DNA of 64,000 nt from Hydrogenophaga sp. (GCA_011391495.1 JAABQK010000001.1:62001-126000), one strand, 5' to 3'. Positions 52,050 to 61,485 are shown, counted from the stretch's first letter. Notes: a model not told the origin generated them from the sequence alone. Numbers and translations are program-made.

Positions 52050-53864
52050 TCAGTTGTCGGTCTCGGGGCGGAAACTCTGTGCGTGCAGTCGTGCGTACAG
52101 ACCGTCGGCCTGGAGCAGTTGCTGGTGTGTTCCCTGTTCGCTGATGCGACCGTCTGCGAGCACGACCACGCGATCGGCGTGCTCGATCGTCGAGAGGCGG
52201 TGTGCGATCACCAGCGTGGTGCGGCCTTTCATGAGCCGCGACAGCGCGTCCTGCACCAGGCGTTCCGATTCGTTGTCCAGCGCCGAGGTGGCCTCGTCCA
52301 GGATCAGGATGGGAGCGTCCTTGTAGATGGCGCGAGCAATGGCCAGCCGCTGGCGCTGTCCGCCTGAGAGTTCGGCCGCGTTGTGCCCCACTGCGGTGTG
52401 GATGCCCTGTGGCAAACGTTCGACCAGTTCGCCCAGGTTGGCGGATCGCAGTGCCGAGAGCACGCGCGCCTCGTCGATGTCCTGGTCGGCAGCGCCCAGG
52501 GCCACATTGGCGGACAGCGTGTCGTTGAGCATGACGACGTCCTGGCTGACCATGGCGAACTGGCGGCGCAGGCTGGTCAGATCCCACTGGGGCAGGGCAA
52601 CGCCGTCCAGCCGCACCTCGCCGCGTTCAACTTCGACAAACCTTGGCAGCAGGTTCACCAGGGTGGTTTTTCCTGAGCCTGACGGACCGACAAAGGCGAG
52701 CACCTCGCCGGGCGCGATGGACAGATCGATGCCGCGCAGGGCCGTCCGGCTGTCGTCAGCCGCTGCGCTCTGCGTCTGATCCTCCCTGGCGGGATAGCGG
52801 ACCCAAACGCCCTCAAGCGTGATGGCACCGTTCACCCGCCCGGCGGTGTGCGTGCCTCCTGTCTGTTCCGGTGTGTTTTCGATCAGGTCAAGCCCGCGTT
52901 CGAGTGCGGTCAGTCCGCGCGTGATGGGGCCGGCAATCTCGGCCAGGTGGCGGATCGGCGTGATCAGCATCAGCATGGCGGTGACAAAGGCCACGAAGTT
53001 GCCCACCGTGACACCACTGCTGCTGCTTTGCCACAGCGCGACCGCGATCACGGCCGACAGGGCGGTGGCCGCCAGCATCTGTGTCAGCGGCGTCATGGCC
53101 GCCATGGCGATGGTGGATTTCAGGGCCAGACGGCGCAGCCTCACGCTCAGGATGTCAAAGCGCTCGGTCTGGCGCTGCTGGGCGCCGTGCAGCCGCACCA
53201 TGCGGTGGGCCAGCGCGTTTTCTTCCACCACATACGCCAGCTCATCGGTGGCGTGCTGGCTGTCCCGGGTCAGTTTGTAGAGCCGGCGCGAGAGCACCCG
53301 CATGATCCAGATCAGGCCCGGGAAGAGCATGAGCACGATCAGGGTGAGTTTCCAGTTCAGGTAGAAGAGGTAACCGAGCAAGGCGAGCAGGGTCAGGCTG
53401 TCCTTGGTCAGCGTCAGGATCGCCGAGACCAGCGTCGAAGATCCGTTCTGCACCTCGTAGACGAGGGTGTTGGACAGCTTGCTGGCACTCTGGCGCGCGA
53501 ACAACGTCAGCTGCGCGTCGTTGAGCTTGACGAACATGGCCCGGCGCAGATTGAGCAGGCCCAGACTCGCGGTGTTGGACAGGGTGTACTGCGCCACGAA
53601 GCCCGCCAGCCCCCGCACGCCGAACAGTCCGAGCAGCGCGACCGGCACCATCCAGAGTGCGATCTTGCCTTCGGCAAAGCCCCGGTCGAGCAGGGTCTTC
53701 AGCAGGGCCGGAATCAGGGGCTCGGTGAGCGCACCCACCAGGGTGCTGAGCGCGGCGAGGATGATGCTTGTGCGCGCCGAGCGGAAATACGGCCACAGAC
53801 GCTGCAACCGCTGACGCACGGTGTCGGTCGGGAGTTGGGCTGGGGCGGGGGTGGTGGCAGACAA
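52050..53864 (-). CDS. msbA: Lipid A export ABC transporter MsbA
   Basis: A 604-residue half-transporter that flips lipid A-core across the inner membrane. Six transmembrane helices (about residues 30-320) are followed by an ATPase domain with GPSGSGKTTL (Walker A), LSGGQRQRLAIARAIY (signature), LILDEATSALD (Walker B) and the H-loop VIAHRLST. The domain order and length fit MsbA. It is divergent from tolB across 208 bp. Confidence 0.93.
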   Translation of the reverse strand: MSATTPAPAQLPTDTVRQRLQRLWPYFRSARTSIILAALSTLVGALTEPLIPALLKTLLDRGFAEGKIALWMVPVALLGLFGVRGLAGFVAQYTLSNTASLGLLNLRRAMFVKLNDAQLTLFARQSASKLSNTLVYEVQNGSSTLVSAILTLTKDSLTLLALLGYLFYLNWKLTLIVLMLFPGLIWIMRVLSRRLYKLTRDSQHATDELAYVVEENALAHRMVRLHGAQQRQTERFDILSVRLRRLALKSTIAMAAMTPLTQMLAATALSAVIAVALWQSSSSGVTVGNFVAFVTAMLMLITPIRHLAEIAGPITRGLTALERGLDLIENTPEQTGGTHTAGRVNGAITLEGVWVRYPAREDQTQSAAADDSRTALRGIDLSIAPGEVLAFVGPSGSGKTTLVNLLPRFVEVERGEVRLDGVALPQWDLTSLRRQFAMVSQDVVMLNDTLSANVALGAADQDIDEARVLSALRSANLGELVERLPQGIHTAVGHNAAELSGGQRQRLAIARAIYKDAPILILDEATSALDNESERLVQDALSRLMKGRTTLVIAHRLSTIEHADRVVVLADGRISEQGTHQQLLQADGLYARLHAQSFRPETDN

Positions 53865-54072
53865 GGGGCGGAGGGCAGAAAAATCAGAACTTGAGGAACA
53901 TTTCCGTCGTGCGGGGTGTCTCCCCGAGAGCCTACAACGAAGGTGGGCGAGGCCTGTGTAGCCGGCGAGCTGTCAGGCTGCACATCTTGTCACGGACCAT
54001 GGCAAGGCCTCCGTTATTATCGGTTGCAGATACAGGTCCGTCTGATTGCAGGCGGTGATGTGGTCTCGGTGA

Positions 54073-55398
54073 ATGAAAAGGATGCTGGATTTGACCCGAT
54101 TTGATTCCTGGGTTCCGACCCAACGCCGCACGGTGCTGGGTGCGGTGGCTGCACTCCCCCTGTTGGCATGGCCTCTTCGTGACGCGCGAGCCCAGTTCCG
54201 GGTGGAAGTCTCTGGTGTCGGCCTGACACAGTATCCCTTCTCGGCGGTGAGTTTTCGCGGTAACGACGCGGCCGGTCAGGACGTGGCTGCCATTGTCCGG
54301 GCCGATCTGGAGCGCAGCGGTCAGTTCCGTTTCGTCGCCCCTGTTGCCGGCGGGCTCGATGAGACTTCACGACCCGACTTCGGGCCGTGGCGTGACAAGC
54401 GTGCCGACGCGTTGGTGACGGGTAGCGTCATGCGATTGGCCGACGGACGATTCGACGTGCGGTTCCGGCTCTGGGATGTGGTGCGCGGACAGGACCTCGG
54501 CGGGCTGAGCCTGCCGGTGACTGCGGCGGAACTGCGCTTGGCTGCCCACCGGATTTCGGACTATGTGTTCGAAAAACTCACCGGAGAGAAGGGCGTGTTT
54601 TCGACCCGCATCGCCTATGTCACCAAGGTCGGTCCGCGCCACACCCTTTGGGTGGCCGATGCCGATGGTGAAGGAGCCAGTGCGGCCCTCACCAGCCCGG
54701 AACCGATCATTTCGCCCAGTTGGGCACCCACCGGAGCACAGCTGGCCTATGTGTCGTTCGAGGCCCGCAAGCCCGTCATCTACGCACACGACATCGCGTC
54801 CGGCAAACGGCGCTTGCTGGCCAACTTCCGCGGCTCCAACAGCGCCCCGTCGTGGTCGCGCGATGGCCGGCAGCTGGCGGTGACGCTGTCCTTGTCCGGC
54901 AATGCACAAATCTATGTGGTGAGTGCCAGCGGAGGGGAGCCGCGGCGCCTGACGCAGTCGGCCAGCATCGATACCGAGCCGGTGTTCAGCGCTGACGGCA
55001 AGAGCCTCTACTTCGTCAGTGACCGGGGTGGTTCGCCGCAGATCTACCGGATGGCCGCCCAGGGCGGCAACGCTGAACGCGTGACCTTCAATGGCAACTA
55101 CAACATCTCGCCGGCACCCAGTCCGGATGGCCGTTGGCTGGCCTTCATTTCGCGGGTCAACGGTGTCTTTCGCCTGCACGTGCTCGAACTCGCCAGTGGC
55201 ACCGTGACCGCGATCAGCGAAACCAGCGCTGACGAAAGCCCGAGCTTCGCACCCAATAGCCGAATGATCGTGTACGCCACCCGTGACAAGGGTCAGGAGT
55301 CCCTCATGACGACCAGCGTCGATGGACGCATCAAGACGCGACTTGCCGGCGCCCAGGGGGATATCCGCGAACCTGAATGGGGTCCCTTCCAGCGCTGA
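54073..55398 (+). CDS. tolB: Tol-Pal system protein TolB
   Basis: A 441-residue periplasmic beta-propeller that links Pal to the Tol complex during cell division. The N-terminal domain is followed by WD40-like repeats with PSWAPTGAQLAYVS, APSWSRDGRQLAV, EPVFSADGKSLYFVSDRGG and PAPSPDGRWLAFIS. The signal peptide has a twin-arginine start (TQRRTVLGAVAALPLLAW, cleavage near ARA before QFRVEV), which is unusual for TolB. An ATG at 54082 is an alternative start. It is followed by pal and cpoB; tolQRA are not in this window. Confidence 0.96.
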   Translation: MKRMLDLTRFDSWVPTQRRTVLGAVAALPLLAWPLRDARAQFRVEVSGVGLTQYPFSAVSFRGNDAAGQDVAAIVRADLERSGQFRFVAPVAGGLDETSRPDFGPWRDKRADALVTGSVMRLADGRFDVRFRLWDVVRGQDLGGLSLPVTAAELRLAAHRISDYVFEKLTGEKGVFSTRIAYVTKVGPRHTLWVADADGEGASAALTSPEPIISPSWAPTGAQLAYVSFEARKPVIYAHDIASGKRRLLANFRGSNSAPSWSRDGRQLAVTLSLSGNAQIYVVSASGGEPRRLTQSASIDTEPVFSADGKSLYFVSDRGGSPQIYRMAAQGGNAERVTFNGNYNISPAPSPDGRWLAFISRVNGVFRLHVLELASGTVTAISETSADESPSFAPNSRMIVYATRDKGQESLMTTSVDGRIKTRLAGAQGDIREPEWGPFQR

Positions 55399-55461
55399 TC
55401 AGTGGCTGGCCTCGTTCCATCCGTCCGAACCTCAAACCCTGCTTTTTCAACGGAAGACACC

Positions 55462-56085
55462 ATGTCGAACACCCACAAGATCCCATCGATGCCGCTGGAA
55501 GGGCTGCCGCGCAGCCACGCTCACTCCAGGACACACCGCCGCCATGCCTGGTTCGGCATGGTGTCCTCGCTCCTGCTGGCCGCCTCGCTGACGGCCTGCG
55601 GTTCCAGTGTCGAGCTCGACAATGTTCCGGTGGAGGACCGCAGTGCCAGCGCCGTGAGTCCTCTGACGCAAGGTGGGGGTGCCGGCTCCAGTGCGGTGGA
55701 CCCGCGCGGCGTGTCGGGTGTCGAGGTCACCAGCGACGGCGCCCTTCAGCCCGACAAGATGGAACGGATCGTGTATTTTGACTACGACAGCTTCGTGGTG
55801 AAACCGGAGTTTTCGGCTGCTTTGGAAGCTCATGCCAAATTGCTCAATGCCAATCGCAGCCGCCGGGTGGCACTTGAAGGTCACACGGACGAGCGGGGCG
55901 GTCGCGAATACAACCTCGCGCTGGGACAGAAGCGGGGGGAAGCGGTGCGCAGGGCCTTGTCCTTGCTGGGCGTGAGTGAGGCCCAGATGGAGGCCGTGAG
56001 CTTTGGTGAAGAGAAGCCAGCGGTGGTGGGTTTTGACGAGGCCGCCTTCGCCAAGAACCGCCGCGTGGAGTTGACCTACCGATGA
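55462..56085 (+). CDS. pal: Peptidoglycan-associated lipoprotein Pal
   Basis: A 207-residue outer-membrane lipoprotein. The lipobox LTAC puts the lipid anchor at Cys46, after a long polar N-terminus; an internal ATG (Met33) would shorten it. The OmpA-like domain has IVYFDYDSFVVKPEF, LEGHTDERGGREYNLALGQKRGEAVRRAL and AFAKNRRVELTYR. It binds peptidoglycan and TolB. Its stop overlaps cpoB by 4 bases. Confidence 0.96.
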   Translation: MSNTHKIPSMPLEGLPRSHAHSRTHRRHAWFGMVSSLLLAASLTACGSSVELDNVPVEDRSASAVSPLTQGGGAGSSAVDPRGVSGVEVTSDGALQPDKMERIVYFDYDSFVVKPEFSAALEAHAKLLNANRSRRVALEGHTDERGGREYNLALGQKRGEAVRRALSLLGVSEAQMEAVSFGEEKPAVVGFDEAAFAKNRRVELTYR

Positions 56086-56885
56086 ACAGTCTGCGATCCA
56101 AGATGGCGTTGAAGATCCGAATCCTGTCTCTTGCCTCGCTCGCTGCGGCGGCCTTGTTGCCGCTGCAGGCCCATGCGCTGTTTGGCGACGATGAAGCGCG
56201 CAAGGCCATCATCGAGTTGCGGCAGAAGGTCGATGTCAACCGGCAAGCCACAGACAGCAGCCTCAAGGCGCTGGAGGCTGCCACCCAGGAAAGCAATGCC
56301 GCAAGCCGGCGCAGCATGCTTGAACTCTCGAACCAGATCGAACAGTTGCGCGCCGAACTCGCAAACCTGCGCGGACTCAACGAGCAGCTTGCGCGAGAAG
56401 TGTCCGAACTGCAGCGCCAGCAGAAGGATGTCCAGGTGGGACTGGACGAGCGCCTTCGGCTGGTGGAGCCCCTGCGGATCACGCACGATGGCGTGACTTT
56501 CTCGGCGGCGCCGGCTGAAAAGCGCGAGTTCGATGCGGCCATGGAGGTGTTGCGACGCTCCGAGTTTGAAGCCGCCGCCACCGCCTATGCGGCTTTTCTG
56601 AAGCGCTATCCGGACAGTGGATACACCCCTGCGGTGCTGTACTGGCTGGGCAACGCCCAGTATGCGGGTCGTGCCTACAAGGGCGCCATCGAAAGCCATC
56701 GCCGCCTCGTGACCCAGTTCCCGACACACATGCGCACGCCCGAAGCCATGCTCGCCCTGGCCAACAGCCAGATCGAACTCAAGGACACGCGTGCTGCACG
56801 TCGGACCCTGGAGGATCTGATCAAGGCGCACCCGCAGTCAGAAGCGGCGGCTGCAGGCCGCGAGCGCCTCGCGCGCCTGCGCTGA
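56082..56885 (+). CDS. cpoB: Cell division coordinator CpoB (YbgF)
   Basis: A 267-residue periplasmic protein. A signal peptide ends at AHA before LFGDDEARKAI. A coiled coil (about residues 35-130) for trimer formation and a C-terminal TPR domain (about 145-265, with EFDAAMEVLRRSEFEAAATAYAAFLKRYPDSGYTPAVLYWLGNAQY) follow. It links Tol-Pal to peptidoglycan synthesis. It is translationally coupled to pal. Confidence 0.93.
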   Translation: MNSLRSKMALKIRILSLASLAAAALLPLQAHALFGDDEARKAIIELRQKVDVNRQATDSSLKALEAATQESNAASRRSMLELSNQIEQLRAELANLRGLNEQLAREVSELQRQQKDVQVGLDERLRLVEPLRITHDGVTFSAAPAEKREFDAAMEVLRRSEFEAAATAYAAFLKRYPDSGYTPAVLYWLGNAQYAGRAYKGAIESHRRLVTQFPTHMRTPEAMLALANSQIELKDTRAARRTLEDLIKAHPQSEAAAAGRERLARLR

Positions 56886-56957
56886 CAAGGGCTGACCTGA
56901 GGTCCCGGGTCCCCGCCCGCGCGGAGGGGCTGTTGGCCTGCTCCTACAATGGCGGCC

Positions 56958-58070
56958 ATGGAAATTTCCGACCTTCATCGCCTCCAAACGCTTGTGCTCT
57001 GGGCCGCCTTCGCGGTGTCGGTGGTGTTTGGTCTCATTGCGCAGCGAACCCATTTCTGCACCATGGGCGCCATCAGCGACATTGTGAACATGGGCGACTG
57101 GACGCGCATGCGCATGTGGGGCCTTGCGGTTGGCGTGGCCATGATCGGCTTTCATGCCATGGCCTGGATGGGCTGGATCGATGCGGACAAGACGATCTAT
57201 GCCACCGGGCGAGTCATCTGGTTGTCGGCGATGGTCGGGGGCGTCCTGTTTGGCTTTGGCATGGTCCTGGCTTCGGGCTGCGGCAGCAAGACGCTGGTCC
57301 GCATCGGAGCGGGCAGTCTCAAGTCGATCGTTGTCTTCTTCGTGATGGGCTTCGCTGCCTTCGCCACGCTGCGGGGTGTCTTGGCCGTGTTGCGGGTCAA
57401 TACGGTCGACCGGGTGGCCTTCGACATTCCGGCGGGCAGCACCGTCCCGGTCTGGATCTCGTCAGGTTTCGATCTTGACCCGGCCCTCACAGGGCTGTGG
57501 GTGGCCCTGCTGGTGGGGGGGAGCCTCGTGGTGTGGGCCCTGATGGGGCGCGATTTTCGTACCGGCAACAACCTGCTGGCCGGTGTGGGGCTGGGCCTTG
57601 TGATCACGGCCATGTGGTGGGTCAGCGGACGCCTGGGTTTTGTGCCCGAGCATCCGGAGACGCTGGATGCGGTCTATCTGGCCACCAACACCGGGCGCAT
57701 GGAATCGCTCACCTTCACCGCTCCCATGGCCTATACGCTTGACTGGATCATCTTCTACAGCGATGCCTCCAAGGTGCTCACGCTGGGTGTGGTGACGGTG
57801 GTCGGAGTGGTGGTCGGCTCCTGGCTGCAAGCGCTGCTCAGTCGCAGTTTTCGCTGGGAAGGATTTCGCAGCACGCAGGACACGGCGCTGCACCTGGTGG
57901 GAGCGGTCTGCATGGGGGTCGGGGGGGTGACCGCGCTGGGCTGCACCGTGGGCCAGGGTTTGTCGGGCCTGTCGACCTTGAGCCTGACCAGCATGATTGC
58001 GGTCGCCGGCATCGTGCTGGGCTCGATGGGTGGCTTCCGGTTCCAGATGTGGTTGCTGGACCGTGAATGA
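56958..58070 (+). CDS. YeeE/YedE (TsuA-type) sulfur-compound transporter
   Basis: A 370-residue inner-membrane protein with about nine helices. It has the three conserved cysteine motifs of the TsuA thiosulfate transporter: QRTHFCTMG, ASGCGSKTL and ALGCTVGQGLSG. It probably imports thiosulfate or a related sulfur species. A TACAAT box (56945-56950) ends 7 bases before the ATG at 56958, so the mRNA might be leaderless; an ATG at 56949 overlaps the box and is less likely. Confidence 0.88.
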   Translation: MEISDLHRLQTLVLWAAFAVSVVFGLIAQRTHFCTMGAISDIVNMGDWTRMRMWGLAVGVAMIGFHAMAWMGWIDADKTIYATGRVIWLSAMVGGVLFGFGMVLASGCGSKTLVRIGAGSLKSIVVFFVMGFAAFATLRGVLAVLRVNTVDRVAFDIPAGSTVPVWISSGFDLDPALTGLWVALLVGGSLVVWALMGRDFRTGNNLLAGVGLGLVITAMWWVSGRLGFVPEHPETLDAVYLATNTGRMESLTFTAPMAYTLDWIIFYSDASKVLTLGVVTVVGVVVGSWLQALLSRSFRWEGFRSTQDTALHLVGAVCMGVGGVTALGCTVGQGLSGLSTLSLTSMIAVAGIVLGSMGGFRFQMWLLDRE

Positions 58071-58101
58071 GGATGCCTGTGTCGCGACCAGCCTGCCAGA
58101 C

Positions 58102-58914
58102 ATGAGCGAAGCGTTCGAACGGCGTTTCGGTGGTCTGCGCAGGCTCTATGGCATCGCGGGTGCGCAACGCGTTTTTGATGCTCATGTGGTGGTGGTCGGC
58201 ATCGGCGGTGTCGGCTCATGGGCGGTCGAGGCCCTGGCCCGCAGCGGCGTGAGGCGGCTCACCCTGATCGACATGGACCATGTGTCTGAATCCAACATCA
58301 ACCGCCAGATCCACGCGCTGGAGCCCACGCTGGGGCAGTCCAAGGCCGAAGCCATGCGCGAGCGGATCGCGCTGTTCCATTCCGGTTGCCGGGTGGACCT
58401 GATCGACGACTTTGTGACCCCGGAGAACTGGCCGCAGCTGCTGCCCGTTGCAGAGGGCGCGCCGTCGGCGTTGATCGACGCCTGCGATCAGGTCCGGGCG
58501 AAGACGGCGCTGGCGGCCTGGGCGCAGCGCGAACGGGTGCCATTCGTGACGGTCGGAGCGGCGGGCGGCAAACGCCTGGCACAGGCGGTGGAGGTGGCCG
58601 ATCTGGCCGAGGTGACACACGATCCGTTGCTGGCCCAACTGCGCTACCGCTTGCGCAAGGCGCATGGTGCCGCCCGCAGTGCACGCATGGGCACCACTTG
58701 CGTGTTCAGTCGAGAAGCGGTGGCGCCGCCCGATGCGTCGTGTGGCATCGACGCCGGCGACGGTTCGCTCAACTGCCATGGGTACGGCTCGGTCGTGAGC
58801 GTGACGGCCACCTTTGGCCTGTGTGCTGCGGGTTGGGTGATGAACGCGCTGGCCGGTTCTGCAAAAGCTTTTGCAGACCCTTCAAAAACACCGAAAAATG
58901 ACGCTATAATTTGA
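58102..58914 (+). CDS. tcdA: tRNA threonylcarbamoyladenosine dehydratase
   Basis: A 270-residue E1-like enzyme that cyclises t6A to ct6A in tRNA. Segments are RRLYGIAGAQRVFDAHVVVVGIGGVGSWAVEALARSGV (nucleotide-binding), DMDHVSESNINRQIHAL, IDACDQVRAKTALAAWAQ and CHGYGSVVSVTATFG. A GTG at 58063 is a possible earlier start. The gene end contains the promoter of tRNA-Lys and an 18-base palindrome. Confidence 0.95.
   Translation: MSEAFERRFGGLRRLYGIAGAQRVFDAHVVVVGIGGVGSWAVEALARSGVRRLTLIDMDHVSESNINRQIHALEPTLGQSKAEAMRERIALFHSGCRVDLIDDFVTPENWPQLLPVAEGAPSALIDACDQVRAKTALAAWAQRERVPFVTVGAAGGKRLAQAVEVADLAEVTHDPLLAQLRYRLRKAHGAARSARMGTTCVFSREAVAPPDASCGIDAGDGSLNCHGYGSVVSVTATFGLCAAGWVMNALAGSAKAFADPSKTPKNDAII
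58881..58910 (+). promoter_or_regulatory. Promoter of tRNA-Lys
   Basis: TTCAAA (58881-58886) and TATAAT (58905-58910) with 18 bases between, in the last codons of tcdA. The tRNA begins 45 bases after the -10 box. The -10 hexamer is a perfect consensus. Confidence 0.7.
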
Positions 58915-58954
58915 GGCTTCGCAGGGTAGCAAGCGCTAAATTGCGGAACCGAGT

Positions 58955-59030
58955 GGGACGTTAGCTCAGTTGGTAGAGCAGCGGACTTTTAATCCGTTTG
59001 TCGTGGGTTCGACCCCCGCACGTCCCACCA
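58955..59030 (+). tRNA. tRNA-Lys (anticodon TTT)
   Basis: A 76-base tRNA with CCA encoded. The acceptor stem GGGACGT pairs with ACGTCCC; the D arm has TAGCTCAGTTGGTAGAGC, the anticodon loop is CTTTTAA with TTT, and the T arm is GTGGGTTCGACCCCCGC. It has its own promoter and is followed by a terminator. Confidence 0.97.
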
Positions 59031-59039
59031 ACAACATGA

Positions 59040-59068
59040 AGCCCTGATCGAAAGATCAGGGCTTTTTT
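59040..59068 (+). terminator. Rho-independent terminator of tRNA-Lys
   Basis: A 10-bp perfect stem (AGCCCTGATC with GATCAGGGCT), a GAAA tetraloop and six T, directly after the tRNA. Confidence 0.95.
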
Positions 59069-59141
59069 GTTGCCTCGTGCCAGTGCGTTGTGCCGTGATT
59101 CGGTGATCGCAGGCCTTGGTTAGACCCGTCTTGGGAACGAT

Positions 59142-59390
59142 CTATTTTTTCTTCACCAGGCCATAGATCATCAGCAGGATCACGGCGCCCACCACAGACG
59201 CGATGAAGCCCACCGGCTGTCCTGGCGCATACAGCCCCAGCGCGGAGCCGCCATAGCCGGCGAGGAAGGATCCGGCCACACCCAGCACGGCGGTCATGAT
59301 CCAGCCCATGCCGTCGTCGCCGGGTTTGATGGCCCGGGCGATGAAGCCGGCGATAAGGCCAATGAAGAGGGTTCCGAGAACGGACATCAT
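59142..59390 (-). CDS. GlsB/YeaQ/YmgE family small membrane protein
   Basis: An 82-residue protein with about three hydrophobic helices (MSVLGTLFIGLIAGFIARAIKPG, GWIMTAVLGVAGSFLAGYGG, GFIASVVGAVILLMIYGLV) and the GxxG pattern of the transglycosylase-associated protein family. Two ATG codons lie together (59390 and 59387). Members are linked to stress and acid response; the function is not clear. It stands alone, between tRNA-Lys and the ABC-F gene. Confidence 0.9.
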   Translation of the reverse strand: MMSVLGTLFIGLIAGFIARAIKPGDDGMGWIMTAVLGVAGSFLAGYGGSALGLYAPGQPVGFIASVVGAVILLMIYGLVKKK

Positions 59391-59472
59391 GTGCGGTCTG
59401 CCTTTCCGAAAAGCGGGTGGATGAAATTGCATCCACATGCTAACCGCATGAAGGCCCCGCCGCGGGTGGCCA

Positions 59473-61485
59473 TCAATCGGCAGTGGCGCTTTCGACGCGT
59501 TCCGTCAGCTCGAGCCAGCGCGCCTCCAGTGTGTCGATCTGGTCGTTCACGGCCTTGAGCTTGCGTCCCGCTTCGGCCATCGCAGCCGGACTGGCGGGTT
59601 GGCTCAACGCGGTTTCGAGTTCGGCCTTTTCGGTCGACAGTGCCGCCATGCGTTTCTCGTTCTGTTCCAGCTCTTTCTTGAGCGGGCGCACCTGCTCGGC
59701 CAGTTGCTGGCGGCGTTGTGCGTCCTGCTTGCGCTGCTCCGGACTGCGGTTGACCGCGGGTGTTGTGGCCGCAGAGGGCGCCACCATGACCGCCGGGGCT
59801 GGAGTGCTGGCACCGCGCTGCTGGTCGCGCTGCTCCTGTCGCTGCGCCTCGCGCGACTGCTTGGCCATGTCGAGCAGGTAGCGCTGGTAATCGTCCAGAT
59901 CGCCGTCGAAGGGCGCGATGCCCCCCCGCGAGACCAGCCAGAACTCGTCACACACTGCGCGCAGCAGGGCGCGGTCGTGGCTGACCAGCATGACGGTGCC
60001 TTCGAATTCGTTGAGCGCCATGGACAGCGCTTCGCGTGTGGCGAGGTCCAGGTGGTTGGTGGGTTCGTCGAGCAGCAGCAGGTTGGGTCGTTGCCAGACG
60101 ATCATGCACAGCACCAGTCGCGCCTTTTCTCCGCCGCTCATGCTGCCCACGGCCTGCTTCACTTGGTCACCGGTGAAGTTGAAGCTGCCCAGGAAGCCGC
60201 GTAGATCCTGCTCGCGCGTGGCCTGGCCGCTCAGGCGGCCTTGAGCCGTGCAGTCGCGCACCAGGCGGATCATGTGCTCCAGCGGCGTGTCGGCCGGGCG
60301 CAGCACGTCGAGTTCCTGCTGTGCGAAGTAGCCGATGTTCAGGCCTTTGCCTTCGATGATCTCGCCGCTGATGGCCTTGAGGTCGCGCGCGATGGTCTTG
60401 ACCACGGTGGACTTGCCCTGGCCGTTGGCGCCCAGGATGCCGATGCGCTGCCCAGCCAGCACCGAGCGGCTGACGTTGCGCACGATGGTGGTCGGCTCGC
60501 CGCCTTCTTCCAGCGGCGGGTAGCCGAAGCTGACCTCGTTCATCGCCAGCATCGGGTTGGGCAGGTTCTGCGGCTCGCTGAATTCGAAAGTGAACTCGGC
60601 ATCGGCCAGCACCGGACCGATCTTCTCCATGCGCTCCAGCGCCTTGACGCGGCTTTGCGCCTGCTTGGCCTTGCTGGCTTTGGCCTTGAAGCGGGCGATG
60701 AACTTCTGCAGGTGCGCGACCTTCTCCTGCTGCTTGGAATACGCCGTGGCCTGCAGCGCCATCTGCTCGGCGCGCATGTCTTCGAACTTGCTGTAGTTGC
60801 CGCCATAGCGGGTGAGCTGGGCGCGCTCGATGTGGATGGTGACATCGGTCACGGCGTCCAGGAACTCGCGGTCGTGGCTGATCACGAGCATGGTGCCTTC
60901 GTAGCGTTTGAGCCAGGCTTCCAGCCAGACCAGGGCGTCTAGGTCCAGGTGGTTGGTCGGTTCGTCGAGCAGCAGCAGGTCGCTCGGGCACATGAGCGCG
61001 CGCGCCAGCTGCAGGCGCATGCGCCAGCCGCCCGAAAAGCTGTTGACCGGGTTGTCGAGTTCGTCGGTGCGGAAACCCAGGCCGAGGATCAGCGCCTGCG
61101 CGCGGGCCGGTGCATCGTGCGCGCCGGCGTCGTGCAAGGCCATGTAGGCGTGGGCCATGCGCTCGCCGTCGTTGCTCTCTTCGGCGGCGCTCACTTCCTG
61201 CTGGGCCGCGAGCAGGGTCACGTCGCCTTCGATCACGAACTGCGTGGCGGGCATGTCGGTCTCGGGCATGTCCTGCGCCACCTGGGCCATGCGCCACTGG
61301 GCCGGTACGTAGAAGTCGCCCTTGTCTTCGTGCAGGGTGTGGTTGAGCAGACCGAACAGGCTGGACTTGCCGGCACCGTTGCGGCCGACCAGGCCGACCT
61401 TTTCACCGGGGTTGATGGTGGCGGAAGCGCCATCCAGCAGGACCTTCGTACCGCGACGAAGGACCAGGTTTTTCAATGTGATCAT
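59473..61485 (-). CDS. ABC-F family ATPase (YheS-like)
   Basis: A 670-residue soluble protein with two ABC domains and a linker. Walker A motifs are GRNGAGKSS and GANGQGKST; signatures are FSGGWRMRLQLARAL and MSGGEKARLVLCMIV; both Walker B segments read LLLDEPTNHLDL. The C-terminal tail is a Glu/Lys/Arg coiled coil. ABC-F proteins bind the ribosome and relieve stalling or give antibiotic resistance. It overlaps prmB by 4 bases. Confidence 0.93.
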   Translation of the reverse strand: MITLKNLVLRRGTKVLLDGASATINPGEKVGLVGRNGAGKSSLFGLLNHTLHEDKGDFYVPAQWRMAQVAQDMPETDMPATQFVIEGDVTLLAAQQEVSAAEESNDGERMAHAYMALHDAGAHDAPARAQALILGLGFRTDELDNPVNSFSGGWRMRLQLARALMCPSDLLLLDEPTNHLDLDALVWLEAWLKRYEGTMLVISHDREFLDAVTDVTIHIERAQLTRYGGNYSKFEDMRAEQMALQATAYSKQQEKVAHLQKFIARFKAKASKAKQAQSRVKALERMEKIGPVLADAEFTFEFSEPQNLPNPMLAMNEVSFGYPPLEEGGEPTTIVRNVSRSVLAGQRIGILGANGQGKSTVVKTIARDLKAISGEIIEGKGLNIGYFAQQELDVLRPADTPLEHMIRLVRDCTAQGRLSGQATREQDLRGFLGSFNFTGDQVKQAVGSMSGGEKARLVLCMIVWQRPNLLLLDEPTNHLDLATREALSMALNEFEGTVMLVSHDRALLRAVCDEFWLVSRGGIAPFDGDLDDYQRYLLDMAKQSREAQRQEQRDQQRGASTPAPAVMVAPSAATTPAVNRSPEQRKQDAQRRQQLAEQVRPLKKELEQNEKRMAALSTEKAELETALSQPASPAAMAEAGRKLKAVNDQIDTLEARWLELTERVESATAD

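Noticed and set aside
53987-54020. Promoter TTGTCA/TATTAT before tolB
   Set aside because: The spacing is 22 bases, well beyond the usual 16-18, so it is not annotated.
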